Part shown: positions 38,210 to 49,196 of the stretch, piece after piece
Position numbering within the stretch: the first letter of the stretch is position 1
Layout: each line of letters begins with the position of its first letter
DNA from: Cryptomeria japonica
Taxonomy: Eukaryota; Streptophyta; Pinopsida; Cupressales; Cupressaceae
Reading direction: 5' to 3'
Length of the DNA stretch: 64,000 nt
Assembly (NCBI RefSeq): GCF_030272615.1
Contig: NC_081414.1
Coordinates: 764,007,413-764,071,412 of the forward strand
Position numbers and translations under genes: made by a program
Notes under the pieces: generated by a model
Database searches by the model: none
Told to the model about the DNA's origin: nothing
What the model saw: the letters and a program-made list of their open reading frames with translations, nothing else

Positions 38210-38806
38210 TTGACTAGAAGATGCGTTAGTGGAATCCCTGGTGAAAGTTGTTGCGGGTTTGATTTAATTAAGATATAAGGATATAGCATGGTCATTAGGT
38301 AAGGTATCAATAGCAGTAGGTTCTTAATTTTCCCATTCCATAGGTTTAGGATAGCTTAAGGATAAAGGATCCTCATGTTCAATAGTTTCAAAGATATTAG
38401 GGGTCATGATAGAGATGTCAGAGCTTTCAGTATGTATTTCCATGTCTAGAACGATACTCTCATCAGAATGACCTCATATAAGAAAATCCTAATCGTACTC
38501 AGTTAAGTCCATGTCAGCCGAATGTGATTCTAATTCAAGTGGGCTAGTTCCTAACATTTTTCCTGCATACATGTGAACTACATCGACTTCTACATCTTCT
38601 TCTTCCCTTTCAATTTCAAGTTGCTCTTGTTTGTTTTTCTATGATACAAAATATTCTCCATTCCCTCGATCTCTTATTTGCATTTGTTCTTCCATGTTTG
38701 ACAAAATTGATGCAAATGATTATTCTTTGGATTGTTTGCTTGAAGATGCTACCTCTTTGTTATGTGGGACAATGACCTCTTGAATTGATTTCATATTACT
38801 ACAACA
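38210..38806 (-). pseudogene. Element E acidic linker where RT is expected
   Basis: In-frame, low-complexity acidic sequence with five or six stops (EIEREEEDVEVDVVHMYAGK). No RT motif (no LPFG, no YxDD) is present. In complete Tat elements this interval holds about 1.5-2 kb of RT plus RNase H; here only 600 bp separate protease and the second RNase H, in the same frame, so RT has been lost. Confidence 0.65.
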
Positions 38807-39832
38807 CTACACTGGATTTGAGTCTACTGATATTGTGATTTCATGTCCATTGTATGGAAATTTTAAGCACTGATCACATGTTGATGTAATAGCTTGTATG
38901 TCCTGAATCCATGGTCTCCCCAAGAGTATATCGTATGGTAGGTCCAAGTCTAGAACTTGGCATGCTGTGTATTTTTGCAAAGGTTCCACTCTAAGGGGTA
39001 ATACCACAATTCCTTTAGAGTAATGTTCTTCTTCACCATATGTTTTAATTTTGATCTTTTCCAGGGGATCAACTGCATCTTCTGAATAACCTAGAGTACG
39101 GACAAGACTCAAAGAGCATATGTTCAAGCCAGCTCCCCCATCTATTAATACACGTTTAACAAGCGTTCTATGAATGAGGACTTCAATTTGCAAGAGAGCG
39201 TTATGGGGATGTTGCAAGGACTCAATGCTTGGATATGAAGGAGATGAGCTTTGAATAGGATCCTCTAAAATAGGTTTGATGGCAATCCTGTATATCACTT
39301 GGGGAACTTTAGCTTTGGATGTATTGTTTGGCAAGGATGAGGCAATGGAAGATTCTTGAAATCTTTCAAGAGGTGTAGGAATAGATGCCTTTGGAGCGTC
39401 AATTTTCTTATGGGGGGATGAGCCATTGCTAGACATAGGTGTACGATTTTGATCTTCTTTAGCCAAATCCTCTAGGGATCTCTTTAAGAGGTGCATAAAA
39501 GAGCCACCCTTCTTTTGAGATGTATTTCAATCCTTGTGAGGTTTTAACATAGTTGGATTTTGATGTTGAAATTGTTTGATTGCTCTGATATGTGGGCTTG
39601 CTACTTGTATTTTACTTTGGTATTCCATGTTGATATGATCTTTAGCTATTTCAAATGTTTTTGTTTCCATTTTAGGGGTTTGATTGTCTAAAAGTTGTTT
39701 TGATAAGTGATCAATCGTCAATGTAGATACACTAGAATGATATGACACAAAAAGATGATTCAAGTGTTTAAAGGTTTGCAAGTTTTTCGATCTTTGGTTT
39801 AGGAGTGCGATGGTGATTTTGATAAGAATCAA
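38807..39832 (-). pseudogene. Element E protease region
   Basis: Two minus-strand blocks in one frame (39527-39832, then 38807-39496). The aspartic protease is clear: RTLVKRVLIDGGAGLNICSLSLVRTLGY, where DGGAG occupies the D[ST]GA position, and then DLPYDILLGRPWI, the conserved flap and end. The segment before it is Ser/Pro-rich. It would mature the polyprotein. I do not find the gag core upstream. Confidence 0.75.
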
Positions 39833-41732
39833 GTCCAGTAGGAATGATATATCCTACGATGTGGGACAAGATTATCTTGACCAAATGTTTTAGTTTCATG
39901 ATAAAGGATGATTGATCCTGATGAGAAACTATGTTTGAGTAATCGGTTTATCAAAGAGGGTGATAATGCACTTTGAGATGTTTAGATCTTGAACTTGTTA
40001 AGGGTGAGCACTTTGAAAATATTAAGGTGTTTATCTTCTACAGTCTGATTTTGACAGATTATAACTTGACCAAGTGAACCAAGAAGACAATTTAAGCAAA
40101 AACGATAGATTAATAGGTGTTTATGTTTACTGCAAATTGATGAGGCAAAAATGACAAATCTAAACAGGCATGCAGGACACAGCTCTGGACTAACAAATGC
40201 AGAGTTTCATACGACGGGATATGCAGTTTAGAATAACACAAGATATGAGTCTGTATGATAAAGAAAAAGTTTTCATGTAAAAAGCAGGGGCTCATACGAC
40301 ACACTTTTTTGAACCATGCGACAAAACAGCTGACTCGTACGACAGATAACAGAGTAGAGATAAAAATGTTTGTTTGGTTGAATTTTTGATAGCTAGAAGT
40401 TTAATGTTTTGCTTATGTCTTCCATTTTTTTGGATGTCTGATTTGTTGATTTAGGGATGAATACACAGAAAACACATGATGCGATAAGTGACTCCAAGCA
40501 TGCTAAACCCTAAGGAAGCTGGTTAAGAATGAAAACCTTTGCTTGCTGACTTAGGTACACACCCAATAGCTAATCAGAATACGGCCACTGGGTCTCACAC
40601 AATGGATTCTCAATGTCGTATTATCTGACTCCAAATGCTAATGGGGGCACGATATGGCAAGTGTCTTGGGAGAGTTACTATATCTCTTGCACAAAGATTA
40701 TCACCCTTTCAGAGGTGAATCGGGTAGCTTCTATTTTAACCGACACTAGTAAGGGATCTGTTCGACGCGTCGGGTTATAAACTCAATTAAGAGGTCTCCC
40801 AACCTTGAAAACCAAGGTTTGATATACCCAAAGGTACGGAGAAGAGATATTCCTGAGCACTGTCGTTGCTTTGATTTTCATCAAAAACACATTTATTTTA
40901 TAGTGGATTGGATTACTTGGCGTTAGTCATTCCCACTTAGGTCATTCCCCTCTCACCGGCCTTAAGGGCTAAGAGTTATTACTCCTTGGGAGGGCAGGCC
41001 TGCTAAAGAAATGCACTAATGAAAGAAAAACATGATTATAGCTTTCTGATCACCTAAGAAAGGTGAGACCATACTTGCCTATCATCAAAGACATGAAATA
41101 CATGATTGTTCATTTCCTTTAGCAAAATTGAATTGTGCCTAGAAAACTTTAATGAATACAAAAAGTTTAGTCAGATTCATAGGCAACCTGCAAAATAGAT
41201 CCATTAGTAGTCATTGATTAGGTTTTGAATTATGTCTTTGACAAGCGTATCTTCGTCAATCGTCCTACAAAAAAGAGTTAGGCTACCAAAAAGCTCACAA
41301 ACAAATCAGGGTTAGCATTAGTGAAGTTTGGATTAAAATCAAAAAACCCTAATATGCAGTTTGTTAAAAATCACAGAGACAGAGACTTGTACGACATGAT
41401 TTATCAGATAAAACAACAAATATTTAGATTTCTGACACAAGCCAAAATGAACTCGTACAACATAGGATTTTGCAGCCAGAAATTCGTACGACACACATTT
41501 AGCTCTCGTACGACAATGAAAAGGAGCTCATACGACACAGGATCAACTATCTTGCAATGAGTAAAATGATTTCGTATGAAAGAAGATCACCTAATATGAG
41601 CTAGGATTGCTTGTTGTCCTAGGATGAAAGGAAGTTCATACGAGCTAGAAAAGCAACTCGTACAAATTTCTGAAACAAAGTAGGACAGAGATGAAGTTTA
41701 CTGAAGATTAAGAGGCCAAAAATGATGATTTC
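39833..41732 (-). other. Element E leader, no gag found
   Basis: About 1.9 kb between the primer-binding site and the protease block. No gag domain is seen on either strand. The sequence carries about twelve scattered copies of a CTCGTACGACA-like word (40200-40340 and 41385-41665). Confidence 0.55.
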
Positions 41733-41751
41733 GGCCCCATGGTGGGTGCCA
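41733..41751 (-). promoter_or_regulatory. Element E primer-binding site
   Basis: The minus strand reads TGGCACCCACCATGGGGCC, three bases from the inner LTR end. It is a Ty3-type site, different from that of element D. Confidence 0.85.
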
Positions 41752-41754
41752 AAA

Positions 41755-42782
41755 TGTTGTGCTTTGTGAAGTGTACCTGTACCTGCAACCACAATGCACT
41801 CAATAAATCATTACAAACAATGGTTAGTGAATTAAATCAAAGAAAGACAAAACCATAGCTAATCGATCTATCGCCTCCTAGTAAATGCGAGTATGAATTT
41901 TGCTCTTAGATCTTATTATGCAAATTCCAGTGACTTGACTACACTTAAATGGAGGATTTAAATGATGAAGATGCATTGTCTAGCAATGATAGCATAATTA
42001 AGCTACATGATTTCATGATTATTCTAGAAAATAAGGTACAATGAAGATGCAATTAAGCTAAAATTGAGCATGATAACATTGCTAAAGAATCATAAGCTAT
42101 AAACTAAATGCCTATAGTAACAATGCATAAGATGAGAATGAGATGGATCCATATTGCTCCAAAATGAGGTCTATTTATAGGATTTCCAAGGCTAGGGGTG
42201 AGGTGGCAAGAATCAACGGTCAAGATTGATTTGAAGATATCAATGGTTAAATTGGAGGAGGATGGCAAAGGTGGTTGGATTAAAGGGAACATATGTCATC
42301 TCTATGGTGACAAGTGTCAAGAGGCTTCTAGAAGAGGTTAGATGAAAGGGAACACTTAGTGACAAGTGTCACAAAGGTTCTAGAAGATGTTGGATGAAAG
42401 GGGACATGGTGGCAGGTAGAATGGGTTAAGTTTAGGAATGGTTAGGTTTAGGAGTGGTAGAAGTTAGGAGAATTTGAATTTAAAAATCCAAATAATGGGA
42501 AAAGGCTAATTAATTTCCACAACTCATAATTGATTTTTTTTAATTAATTAGGGGATTTAGAAGAAATGATTTTGATGGAGGGAATTAATTAATTTGAATT
42601 AATTAATTAAAGGGGATTATTGAAATGAACCTATTAAATAAATCCTTGGATTTATTAATAAGTAGATGAAAAGGGAAATTTAATCAAATTGCTTAGTGAA
42701 TTTAATTAAATTGGGGAGGGAGATTAATTAAATAATTGCTTATTTAATTAATTATCTTCAGACCATTTTTTAGGTGTATACA
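41755..42782 (-). repeat. Element E 5' LTR (right copy)
   Basis: 1028 bp, TGTTGTGCTTTG to GTGTATACA, followed by the TSD TTAAC. Duplicated AATTAATT sequence near 42585-42610 makes it longer than its partner. Confidence 0.95.
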
Positions 42783-42787
42783 TTAAC

Positions 42788-43563
42788 AGAGCAGAACAAC
42801 ATAATTTTATTCATTGCTTCCTGAAAGTGATTACATATTTTGAAAAAAAACTCAAGAATGATTATCACAGATCCTCTGCTCTATTATTTTCTATTCTGTC
42901 TAACCTCCGAGAAAAAGAAGAGCTTATTATTAAAGAGAAGATCAACTAAAATAGACAACACAAATCATGCCCATAAGAAGAGGCAGATGATTGACCGATA
43001 AAGAAGATAACTAGAGCTTGGCTGCAGGAAACATGGATCTAAACCGAACCACAGTCTTTGCATGTCATGGCGGTGTTTGCAAATTCAATGCCCACTAAAG
43101 TTATACATTGGTAGTGTCACTTAACTGCTCCACCTATGCCATACCTTGCACTTTCTCAGCTCCACTTTAGTTTCATCTTTAGTTATCTCTTACGTAATCT
43201 TTCCTTCATCAGGCACGATAGGAGAATATCCACCACGGCATCATTTATTACCTACACTACAACAAAAACAACATACAAGGACATACATACACATTTTATT
43301 TAATTAACACATCTATTAATTCACATATGATATTACCCTAAATAATCTGCATGGCAGCAAGAACAAATCACATGGCTGCAGGAATAAATGGCATCGTTGC
43401 AGGAATAAACTGGCAAAGTTCAAACATGATTTCATAAGTTTAGGTTTAACACATGGAATACATATAGTCAATTTACAATACATCACTACTACTATACAAA
43501 CCAAATGATGTCACAAACTTAAGAGTTCTGATGATAAAAACATGACAAAGTCTCAAGTTATCA
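42788..43563 (-). repeat. Element D 5' LTR, outer part
   Basis: Continuation of 32921-33419 after element E, ending in ...TTATCA just before the TSD AGTTA (43564-43568). It holds several GGCTGCAGGAA words (about 43020, 43375 and 43400). Confidence 0.88.
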
Positions 43564-43568
43564 AGTTA

Positions 43569-44748
43569 GCTAAGAGATGAAGATGAGATCGTGATGCAAT
43601 GTCAGCTTTGTGCACGTGAAGGATTTCCTTAAGGATCTTGCATGTGAAGATCGACTGCATTAAATATCTACCTCGGGAATGAACATTCTTCTTATTGGTA
43701 TCAGAAGAAAGTGTGATGAGTTACTGATTTCTATGTGCGGTGAAGAATGGACAATGCAGATTGTCTTGTGATCTGTTTGAAATTGTATTGCTCTATGCAA
43801 AGTATTTGGATGGTCAGGATTGGACTGTTTGTATTGTAAACCTAAAAAGCTTAGGGTTTAGGTTTTATGCTACCAGCCTAATTGTTGTCTATAAGGTCGA
43901 TGATGCATGTTATTGTAAGTTGTTGGCAAATGTTGTGTGTGTATCCGAGTGATGAGATACTTGCCAGACCAGTAAGAGAAAACTACAGAGTGTGATTCCA
44001 GAGTAGAGGAACTAAAAAGGATTTGCCTTAGCATATAGTGTTGTTATCAAATCAAAGTTTTACCTGTTGTCTTCTAACCATTCAACAGAAGTAAAATCCC
44101 TTTATCGGGTAGCTGTAAAAGGCTTATTGTAAATACTCTAGCCAGGTGACTCAAGTTCATTGAGTTCTTTAAATCCTCTAGCAAGGTAACCTTTAACAAG
44201 GTTTCAACCTTTAACAGGGTATATGGCCATCCCTTAACCGAGTGATATTTAGCAGGATTGGTTCCTAGCAGAACCTTATTGTAAAGTCTTTAACCGGACT
44301 AGGCTCCTAATAGAGCGAGCTTCAAAAGAGTTCAAAAACAAGCTTGTGGGTATTCATGCCCACAGTGGTTTTTCCCATTTGGGTTTCCATGTGAAAAATT
44401 TGTGTGTCATGAGTTGTGTATTTTTCATGTGATGATTAAGTATTCTTTGTTTAAGTGATTATGTATGCAGAGCTAATGGTTATGGTATTGGTGACAAACC
44501 ACATGCATATGTTGATGGGTGAAGTATCTATCAAGCATTAAATGTATTTGAAGTGTTCAGACTTACCGGTCTATGTTGTCTGAAGTCTTACTATGTTTAA
44601 CCTGTAATGCCATGGTTAAGTTCAGTAATGAAGACAACCGGTTAGTGTTGTTTTAACTTGATAAGTTGTTGGACAGTTTTTGTCTATATTGAATCACCCC
44701 CCCCTCTCAGTACTAGTTAGGGTATCTATTGTTCATCATTATTCATCA
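43569..44748 (+). repeat. Element C 5' LTR, second part
   Basis: Matches 49440-50622 from GCTAAGAGATGAAGATGAG to TCATTATTCATCA. It contains several degenerate CCTTTAACARGGT words (44090-44300) and a C-run near the end (about 44697-44703). The primer-binding site follows. Confidence 0.94.
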
Positions 44749-44750
44749 AT

Positions 44751-44762
44751 TGGTATCAGAGC
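44751..44762 (+). promoter_or_regulatory. Element C primer-binding site
   Basis: TGGTATCAGAGC, complementary to the 3' end of plant initiator tRNA-Met, two bases after the LTR. Confidence 0.93.
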
Positions 44763-44819
44763 AACTCCAGGTCCTCGGTGATATAAGCTTAATCGCTTGA
44801 GGTAAAAGATCCTGCCTTA

Positions 44820-47800
44820 ATGATGAAGAGGGAAGGTCCTAAGTTCAATAGAGATAACTTCAAAATATGGAAGGAGAGAATGAAGATCTATATCAAGATT
44901 TTGGGTGCTCAACACTGGAGATATGTTGAGAATGTCTATGTAAATCCCACTGGCACTTTAACTGATGATCAGAAAAGAGAGATTCAAGAAAATGGGCAAG
45001 TCATGGAAGCCCTTATTTGCAGTTTCTCTGATATTGAGTTCATTGATGTACAAGATAAGGACACTCCTAAAGATGTATGGGACACATTGGAAACTATTTA
45101 TAGTGGTGATGAGCATGTAAAGAAAGCTAAGGAAGAGAGCCTTAGAAGAAAATTTGAAGACATGAGGATGGTTGAAGGTGAGACCATTCAGCAATATGGC
45201 ATAAGAATCAAGACTATTGTTGGAGATATCAAGAGCACTGGTGGAACAATTGATGATGCCACCTTTTTGAGTAAAGTCTTGAGATCATTGTTACCGGTCT
45301 ATGCAATCAGAGTTGTTGCTATTCATGAACTAAGGTCTATTGACAAAACCAAGGTATCCTTAGACTCTATCATTGTGAAGTTAACTGCATATGAGTTGAA
45401 TAGCTATGATGGCAGTGTTCAGAAGATTGAGTCAACTTTTAGAGCATCTGTTGCACCAACCAGAAAAGGAAAAGAAGCAAGTACCAATTATGAATCCATG
45501 CAAAGCAAAGGTATGGATGATGAAGAGATTCTGATGGAGTTTGAAGCTCTTCCTGCCAAGAGACTTCCAAAAGGTACTGGAAAATACAGAGGTAAGCTTC
45601 CTTTAAAATGTTTTTCCTACAATAAGATAGGACATATAGCGGTTAATTGTCCTAATAAAGAGAATAAGGATAAACCGGAGAGGTTTAGAAAGTATAAAGG
45701 AGGAAATAGAAGAATTTTTCTTGTTGCAGTGGATGAAGGTGTTACTAACAAAGAATCTGAGGATGAAGAAAATGAAGACATAGTATTTATAGTTGTAAAG
45801 GGAGAAGTGTCTGACAAGAAATCCCTTATCTCTCTCATTGACAACTCTAATGAGTGGATAATTGATAGTGGTTGTTCTCACCACATGACTAGTGATCGGA
45901 GAAATTTTTTGTCTCTAGAAGAATATGATGGAAGTGTTGTCAGATTTAGCAACGATGCACCATGTTTGGTGAAAGGTAAAGGATCTGTCTCACTGAATGG
46001 AAAGAGAAGTGCAGATGATGTCTACTGGGTAGAAGGTCTTAAGCATAACCTGTTGAGTGTTGCTTAGCTAAATGATAAAGGACTCATTCTGGAGTTCAAA
46101 GGTGGAGTCTGCAGTATAATTGGTAAAAGTGGTGAGCTTTTTGCCACCGGTAAGCGGACCAGAGGTAACCTATTTCAGTTGAATTCCAGGATAAGTTGGT
46201 GTTTGATGGTGAAGTTTGATGACAGTTGGATATGGCATAGGAGAATTTTTCATATGAACTTTGATAATATTTTAAAGGCCAGTAAGATCAAGGCGGTAAG
46301 AGGATTGCCTTTGATAAACAAACTGGAGAATTCTTTGTGCAGAGAATGTCAACTTGGGAAGATGTCTTCCTCAACTTTCAAAGGTAAATCTTTTTCAACA
46401 GAAAACTTACTTGATCTTGTGCATACTGATTTGTGTGGTCCTATGAAAACTAGAAGTATTCAAGGAGATAGGAATTTCATGATTCTTACTGATGACTGCT
46501 CAAGAATGATGTGGGTCACATTCTTGAAAGACAAGTCTGAGACATTTGGAAAGTTCAAAGCCTTTAGAGCATTGGTAGAGAAGGAAAGTGGTCAAAAGAT
46601 AAAATGCCTAAGAACTGATCAAGGAGGTGAATCCACTTCTGATGAATTCAACAAGTATTGTGAAGATAGTGGTATCAAGAGGCAGTTGTCTACCCCAAGG
46701 ACACCACAACAGAATGGAATAGTAGAAAGGAATAACAGGACTGTAGTTGAAGTGGCTAGAACAATGTTGATCCAAGGAAAGGTTGGTCACACTTTTTGGA
46801 GAGAAGCGGTGAGCACTACAGTCTATACTAAGAACTGGGTACTCATTAAGAAAGGTAGAGTTAAAACCCCTTATGAGTATTGGACCGGGAAAACTCCCAC
46901 TGTGAGTTATTTTAAAGTGTTTGGTAGTAAGTGTTATATCAAGAGAGGTGAGCATCTAAGCAAGTTTGATGCTAAAAGTGATGAAGGAATATTTTTGGGA
47001 TGTTCCACTAATAGAAAATCTCTCAAGTGCTACAATAATAGAACACATAAAATTGTTGAGAGTATCAATGTCAGGGTTGATGAATCCCCTAAGGAACCTG
47101 AGGAAACCTGTAATGAAGAAGTGGAAGATGAACCGGGTATAGCCTTCTGGGAACCGGTTAAGAAATAAACAAGTAAAGATCTCAGTGTTCCTGTACTGGT
47201 AGAAGCTGCAGTAGGTGAAGAAGAAGAAGTAAGTGAAGAAGAAGAGGAAAAGCTAGTAGAACCAGCTGGAGTCATTCCTAGGTATGTGAAACTACATCAT
47301 GATCCGAAGCAAATTATAGGAGATAAAGATGCAGGGATACTCACAAGAAGAAAGGTGAAAGAAAACTCTTTCATGATTTTTGAATTAGAGCCCAAAACTT
47401 CCAGAGGGGAACTTACATGTGAAGACTAGATTAAGGTGATGGAAGAGGAGCTAGACCAAATAGAAAATAATGCAACATGGTCCTTGGTACCCAGACCAGA
47501 ACACAAGAATGTCATAGGTACCAAATGGGTCTTCAGGAATAAGCTAAATGAAGAAGGCACAGTTGTAAGGAACAAGGCAAGACTTGTATGCAAAGGATAT
47601 GCTCGGGAAGAGGGAGAAGACTATGGAGAAACCTTTCCTCCTGTGGCTAGACTGGAAGGTGTCTGAATGCTACTTGCATTTGCAGCATTTAAGAGATTTA
47701 AGGTTTATCAAATGGATGTGAAGTTTGCGTTCTTGAATGGAATCCTAGAAGAGGAAGTGCATATTGAGCAACTGGATGGGTTTGCCTTATTAGAAGATAG

Positions 47801-48916
47801 TAACATGGTCTATAAATTACACAAAGCCTTGTATGGATTGAAAAAACCACCTAGGGCATGGTATGAATGGATCCACTCTCATCTTGTGAAGATTGGATTT
47901 CAGAGCACAAGTGAGGATAGCAACATTTACCTAAAATATGAAGGTGATCAGATTATGATCTGTGAAGTATTTGTAGATGGCATAATCTTTGGAGGAGATG
48001 ATAAAATGAGTCATGCTTTTGCAGATGAAATGAAGAGTTTGAGATGTCTCTAATTGGAGAGATAAAGTTCTTCATTGGTTTATAGATTCAGCAAATGAAA
48101 GAAGGTATCTTTATTACCCAGTCCAAGTATGTCAAAGAGGTATTGAAGACCTTTGGCATGGAGGAGAGTAAACCGGTTGGTACACCAATGGTGACAGGTT
48201 GTAAATTGACTGAGGAAGATGATTTAGCATTGGTAAATGAGGAGTAGTGGTCAATGATCGGTAAGCTGCACTATGAGGTGCACAAGAGACTAGATATTGC
48301 TCATGCAGTGGGCATTGTAGCTCATTTTTAGAAAAGTCCAAGAGAATCCCACTTGGTAGCTGTCAAGTGGATTCTTAGATATTTGAAAGGAATAGTTGAC
48401 TATGGATTATGGTATCCATATAATGGTGACTTTAATCTCAGAGCATATATCGATGCCGATTGGGCAGGTAATGTGGAGAACCGGAAGAGCACAACTGATG
48501 GAGCATTCTTTCTTAGTAGAAGACTAGTCTCATGGATGAGTAAGAAGCAGAGTTGTACTTCCCAGTCCATAGCTGAAGCAGAATATGTGGTAGCATTTAT
48601 GAACTACACTCAAGTAATCTGGATGAAACATGTATTGGAAGGTTTCAAAGTACCTGTATCTAAACCGGTGAATATATTTTATGACAACACAAGTGCAATA
48701 AATATTTCCAAGAATCTGGTATTGCATGCTAGAACTAAGCATATTGAGCTTAAGTATCACTTCTTGAGAGAAAAAGTTCAGAATAAGGAGGTTGTACTAG
48801 AACATGTTTCCAGTAAGGAGCAGCTAGCAGATATATTCACCAAGCCCTTACCAAAGACTACATTTACCTATTTGAGAGGTGAATTAGGGTTTCTACCCCT
48901 TCATGAAGTCAACTAA
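44820..48916 (+). pseudogene. Element C gag-protease-integrase-RT-RNase H polyprotein
   Basis: Starts MMKREGPKFNRDNFKIWKERM, the usual Copia gag opening (UBN2 type). The zinc knuckle CFSYNKIGHIAVNC (about residue 263) has Tyr for its second Cys. Protease WIIDSGCSHHM (about 348). Integrase finger WHRRIFH ... CRECQ, then Asp in HTDLCGP, Asp in RTDQGGE and Glu in NGIVERNNR (about 470-640). [36 protein letters not shown], and EVFVDGIIFGG (about 47970), where Asp-Asp is reduced to Asp-Gly. RNase H DADWAGNVENRKSTTD, SIAEAEY, LADIFTKPLPK. In-frame stops at 46065, 47166, 47427 and 47664; a one-base loss near 48038; then stops at 48083, 48245 and 48329. Otherwise complete. Not functional. Confidence 0.93.
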
Positions 48917-49196
48917 AAGTTGTGTGCTCCACATCAGTCAAGTATTACAGTGTCAAAACTTTTAGGATTGATGTGTTGAAGGATGCTACTCCATAGGGGG
49001 AGCAGCATAGTGGAGAATGGAAGCTTGTGCCTCCACTTTGGCATTGTTGTCAAAGGGGGAGAAGATATCTGATGTATGGGGAGAAGATATTTGATGTATG
49101 GGGAAAAGATATCTGATGATGCAGAATACACTGGTCAATGATGTTTTCAGTTGCAATGCTACACTGAGTATTGCCATCAATGCCAAAGGGGGAGAT
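48917..49196 (+). other. Element C 3' untranslated region and polypurine tract
   Basis: Contains CATTGTTGTCAAAGGGGGAGA (about 49043) and CATCAATGCCAAAGGGGGAGA, two purine-rich tracts; the second (49185-49196) touches the 3' LTR. GAAGATATCTGATGTATGGG is repeated two to three times between them. Element A has the same pair of tracts. Confidence 0.7.

Larger units (their letters stand above)
33420..42782 (-). mobile_element. Element E: Ty3 Tat-like retrotransposon lacking RT, innermost insertion
   Basis: LTRs at 33420-34413 (994 bp) and 41755-42782 (1028 bp), with the TSD TTAAC (33415-33419 and 42783-42787). The right copy has all canonical ends; the left copy begins TATCATGC where the right one begins TGTTGTGC, transitions only. 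The primer-binding site (complement of 41733-41751) reads TGGCACCCACCATGGGGCC. The polypurine tract (complement of 34414-34425) reads AGAGGGGCAAAA. The minus strand encodes protease, an additional RNase H and integrase, but I find no RT and no gag core. The LTRs differ by two short indels (about 19 and 14 bp) and scattered transitions. Confidence 0.95.
25417..43563 (-). mobile_element. Element D: Ty3 retrotransposon (Athila/Tat-like), nested in the 5' LTR of C and split by E
   Basis: Bounded by TG...CA and the TSD AGTTA (25412-25416 and 43564-43568). Coding is on the minus strand. The 5' LTR is at the right, 32921-33419 plus 42788-43563 (about 1275 bp), broken by element E. The 3' LTR at the left keeps only about 102 bp (25417-25518); the rest has been deleted. 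The primer-binding site (complement of 32895-32916) reads TGGCGCTGCTGCCGGGG, a standard plant Ty3 type. Order on the minus strand: gag, protease, RT, RNase H, integrase, then a third frame. Own length is about 8.8 kb. Confidence 0.93.
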
